DNA of 64,000 nt from Paenibacillus tundrae. GTDB lineage: Bacteria > Bacillota > Bacilli > Paenibacillales > Paenibacillaceae. This document shows, one piece after another, positions 62,288 to 64,000 of this stretch. The notes beneath the pieces were generated by a model. The model saw only the letters and a program-made list of their open reading frames with translations. It made no database searches and was not told the DNA's origin. The position numbers and the translations under genes were made by a program. The stretch lies in NCBI RefSeq assembly GCF_030812775.1, contig NZ_JAUSTI010000008.1, forward strand, positions 124,001 through 188,000, given 5' to 3'. Numbering within the stretch: position 1 is the first letter of the stretch; every line of letters begins with the position of its first letter.

Positions 62288-64000
62288 TTGGGTAAATTGA
62301 GAGGTTTGCGGGGAGTTTGGTTAAAATCACTCCTAGCATTGTCCATGGCTTTGCCGCTTCAGATTGGATTGTGGAACGGAGATGCATCGGTACATGCGGA
62401 AGGGCCGACAGATCCGGCACCATTCATTCAGGCGAAGATCGTTAACGAAAATGCTGGCAAAAAGGTATTGTTCGACAACTCACACGGTCAGACGGCAGGA
62501 GCCGCAGATTGGGTAATCGACGGAGGTTTCTCCGACTTCGGAAATGCGTTAGCGAATGATGGATATTACGTAAAGGAACTGCGCAAGACAACCCCATTTA
62601 CCTATGAGGATCTGAAAGAGTATAACGTATTCGTTATTGCAGAACCTCAGATTCCTTTCAAAACTTCGGAACAAGCAGCAATGAAACAATACGTTGAGCA
62701 AGGCGGCAGTATCTTCTTCATCGGAGATCACTATAATGCCGATCGCAACAAAAACCGCTGGGACGGTTCAGAAGCCATTAACGGTTATCGCCGTGGGGCA
62801 TTTGAAGATCCAACCAAAGGTATGAGCACAGAGGAACGTAACTCTGAAGCTATGCAAAATGTAACGAGCACAGACTGGTTGTCCGAAAACTTCGGCATCC
62901 GTTTCCGCTACAACGCACTTGGTGATATTGACGCCAACATTATCGTACCGGCTGACCAATCCTTTGGCATCACGGAAGGTGTATCATCCGTAGCGATGCA
63001 TGCTGGTTCTACACTGGCGATCACAGATCCAACGCTTGCGAAGGGTATCGTGTATTTGCCAAAAACGAATGCGAAATGGAACAACGCGGTTGACCAAGGT
63101 GTATACAACGGTGGTGGAATCGAAGAAGGACCTTACGTGGCTGTATCCAAGCTGGGTGCAGGTAAAGCTGCCTTCATTGGGGACTCTTCCCCGGTGGAAG
63201 ATGCATCGCCTAAATACTTGCGTGAAGAGACAGGCACGCGCAAAACAACCTATGACGGCTTCAAAGAAGCTGATGATGCGGTATTGCTCGTGAACACAGT
63301 GAACTGGCTCGCGACGCAAGAAAACTATACGAGTCTGACTGAAGTGGCTGGACTGGAACTGGATAGTCCTACTGCCCTGTTGCCATTCGAAGAACCAGCA
63401 GCTTCTACAGAACCACAAGCTGAACCTTGGGCGGCACCTGCTGCCGGGTACAAGTGGTATGATCGTTCCACATTCAAACCAGGATCATATGGTGGACCTA
63501 CATCTAGCGCCAATGCTTCTTACAGCTTCGTGAAACAGGATACACTTCCGAATGCGGAAGACTTCCAGGTACGTGTTGTAGTAGAGAACATGCCTCCAAA
63601 TACAACGGTATCAGGCTATAGCGCAGGGATTTATCTGACGGGTGGAACCCAAGTAGCTATGATCCAAAATGACAGCGGCACATGGCCAACGTCATACGGT
63701 TATAGCTCTGCTTTTAGTGTAACCTCAGACAGTAAAGGTCGCGCAATCAAAGACCTCAACGTTCGCATCAAACCAGGTACAAACGGCAATGCAAGCTTGC
63801 GCCTACGCTTGAACGGCAGCAACTTGATCACCAATGCCGTAACTGTAGGTAACGTACCAGCTACGCCGCTGCCAGAGGAAGAAGGGCCAATCCCAGCAAC
63901 AATTACGGTTGCTGAAGCTCGTACCAAAGCAGTTGGTTCAACGGTAACCATTGAAGGTGTAGTTACAACACAGCCAGGTGCATTTGGCGGACAAGCCTTC
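62288..64000 (+). CDS. Large secreted protein with OB-fold-like region (5' part)
   Basis: The first 571 codons are visible; the frame is open to the window edge. The TTG start at 62288 has GGAGG 7 bases upstream and gives MGKLRGLRGVWLKSLLALSM, a signal peptide ending near SVHAEG. A ThuA/glutamine-amidotransferase-like fold follows (KVLFDNSHGQT, VFVIAEPQIPF, SIFFIGDHYNADRNK, KAAFIGDSSPVED). A Pro/Ala linker and a beta-sandwich lead to the start of a domain with VAEARTKAVGSTVTIEGVVTT, typical of the OB-fold in YhcR-type secreted nucleases. A surface or secreted nuclease/phosphoesterase is possible; the C-terminal part needed to decide is outside the window. Confidence 0.75.
   Translation, partial: MGKLRGLRGVWLKSLLALSMALPLQIGLWNGDASVHAEGPTDPAPFIQAKIVNENAGKKVLFDNSHGQTAGAADWVIDGGFSDFGNALANDGYYVKELRKTTPFTYEDLKEYNVFVIAEPQIPFKTSEQAAMKQYVEQGGSIFFIGDHYNADRNKNRWDGSEAINGYRRGAFEDPTKGMSTEERNSEAMQNVTSTDWLSENFGIRFRYNALGDIDANIIVPADQSFGITEGVSSVAMHAGSTLAITDPTLAKGIVYLPKTNAKWNNAVDQGVYNGGGIEEGPYVAVSKLGAGKAAFIGDSSPVEDASPKYLREETGTRKTTYDGFKEADDAVLLVNTVNWLATQENYTSLTEVAGLELDSPTALLPFEEPAASTEPQAEPWAAPAAGYKWYDRSTFKPGSYGGPTSSANASYSFVKQDTLPNAEDFQVRVVVENMPPNTTVSGYSAGIYLTGGTQVAMIQNDSGTWPTSYGYSSAFSVTSDSKGRAIKDLNVRIKPGTNGNASLRLRLNGSNLITNAVTVGNVPATPLPEEEGPIPATITVAEARTKAVGSTVTIEGVVTTQPGAFGGQAF

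Overview
The window looks like a chromosomal segment of a Paenibacillus-type member of the Bacillota. Supporting signs are strong AGGAGG-type ribosome binding sites, several TTG starts, YesM/YesN-type sensor pairs, a secreted CotH-like protein with stalk (copper-amine-oxidase-N-like) domains, a PL11 rhamnogalacturonan lyase, a GH6 cellulase carrying FN3 and CBM3-type modules, and a complete type I-C CRISPR-Cas system. The genus is inferred from gene content, not from a marker gene.

Layout. 1-7.5 kb: mglB-mglA-mglC sugar ABC importer (mglC cut by the window edge), followed by a lipoprotein sugar-binding protein, a YesM-type histidine kinase and a YesN-type regulator that read as a sugar-sensing module. 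7.7-14.8 kb: a cold-shock protein, two methyl-accepting chemotaxis proteins (the first with a sigma-D-like promoter) and a secreted CotH-family protein. 14.8-26.4 kb: type I-C CRISPR-Cas on the minus strand (cas3-cas5-cas8c-cas7-cas4-cas1-cas2), with array 1 (26 repeats) after cas2 and array 2 (16 repeats) upstream of cas3. 26.7-34.4 kb: a WG-repeat protein, an AT-rich block (a PLD-nuclease/EVE-like protein, a membrane protein, a HEPN-motif protein), a 3' remnant of tmRNA, a gene fragment and a satellite array 3 (9 repeats). 34.4-48 kb: ordinary chromosome with a TetR/YhgE-Pip pair, small lipoproteins, a polar amino-acid ABC importer, a PadR operon, a GH4 alpha-galactosidase with an AraC regulator, and a histidine phosphatase broken by a repeat insertion. 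48-53.5 kb: secreted plant-polysaccharide enzymes. 54-61 kb: a MacAB-like ABC exporter next to an OmpR-type two-component system. 61-64 kb: a lone ECF sigma factor between two inverted copies of a MITE-like repeat, then the start of a large secreted protein.

How it fits together. The sugar importers, chemoreceptors, GH4 enzyme, PL11 lyase and GH6 cellulase suit a plant- or soil-associated carbohydrate scavenger. Several genes have candidate CcpA/LacI-type operators. The defence region has one cas operon and three arrays with homologous leaders, each holding a conserved inverted repeat. The arrays carry different repeat alleles. In array 2 the newest units have lost the normal 3' half of the repeat, yet the altered repeat was copied through several acquisitions. 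Two families of small dispersed repeats are present outside any transposase gene: one broke the phosphatase, the other flanks the sigma factor.
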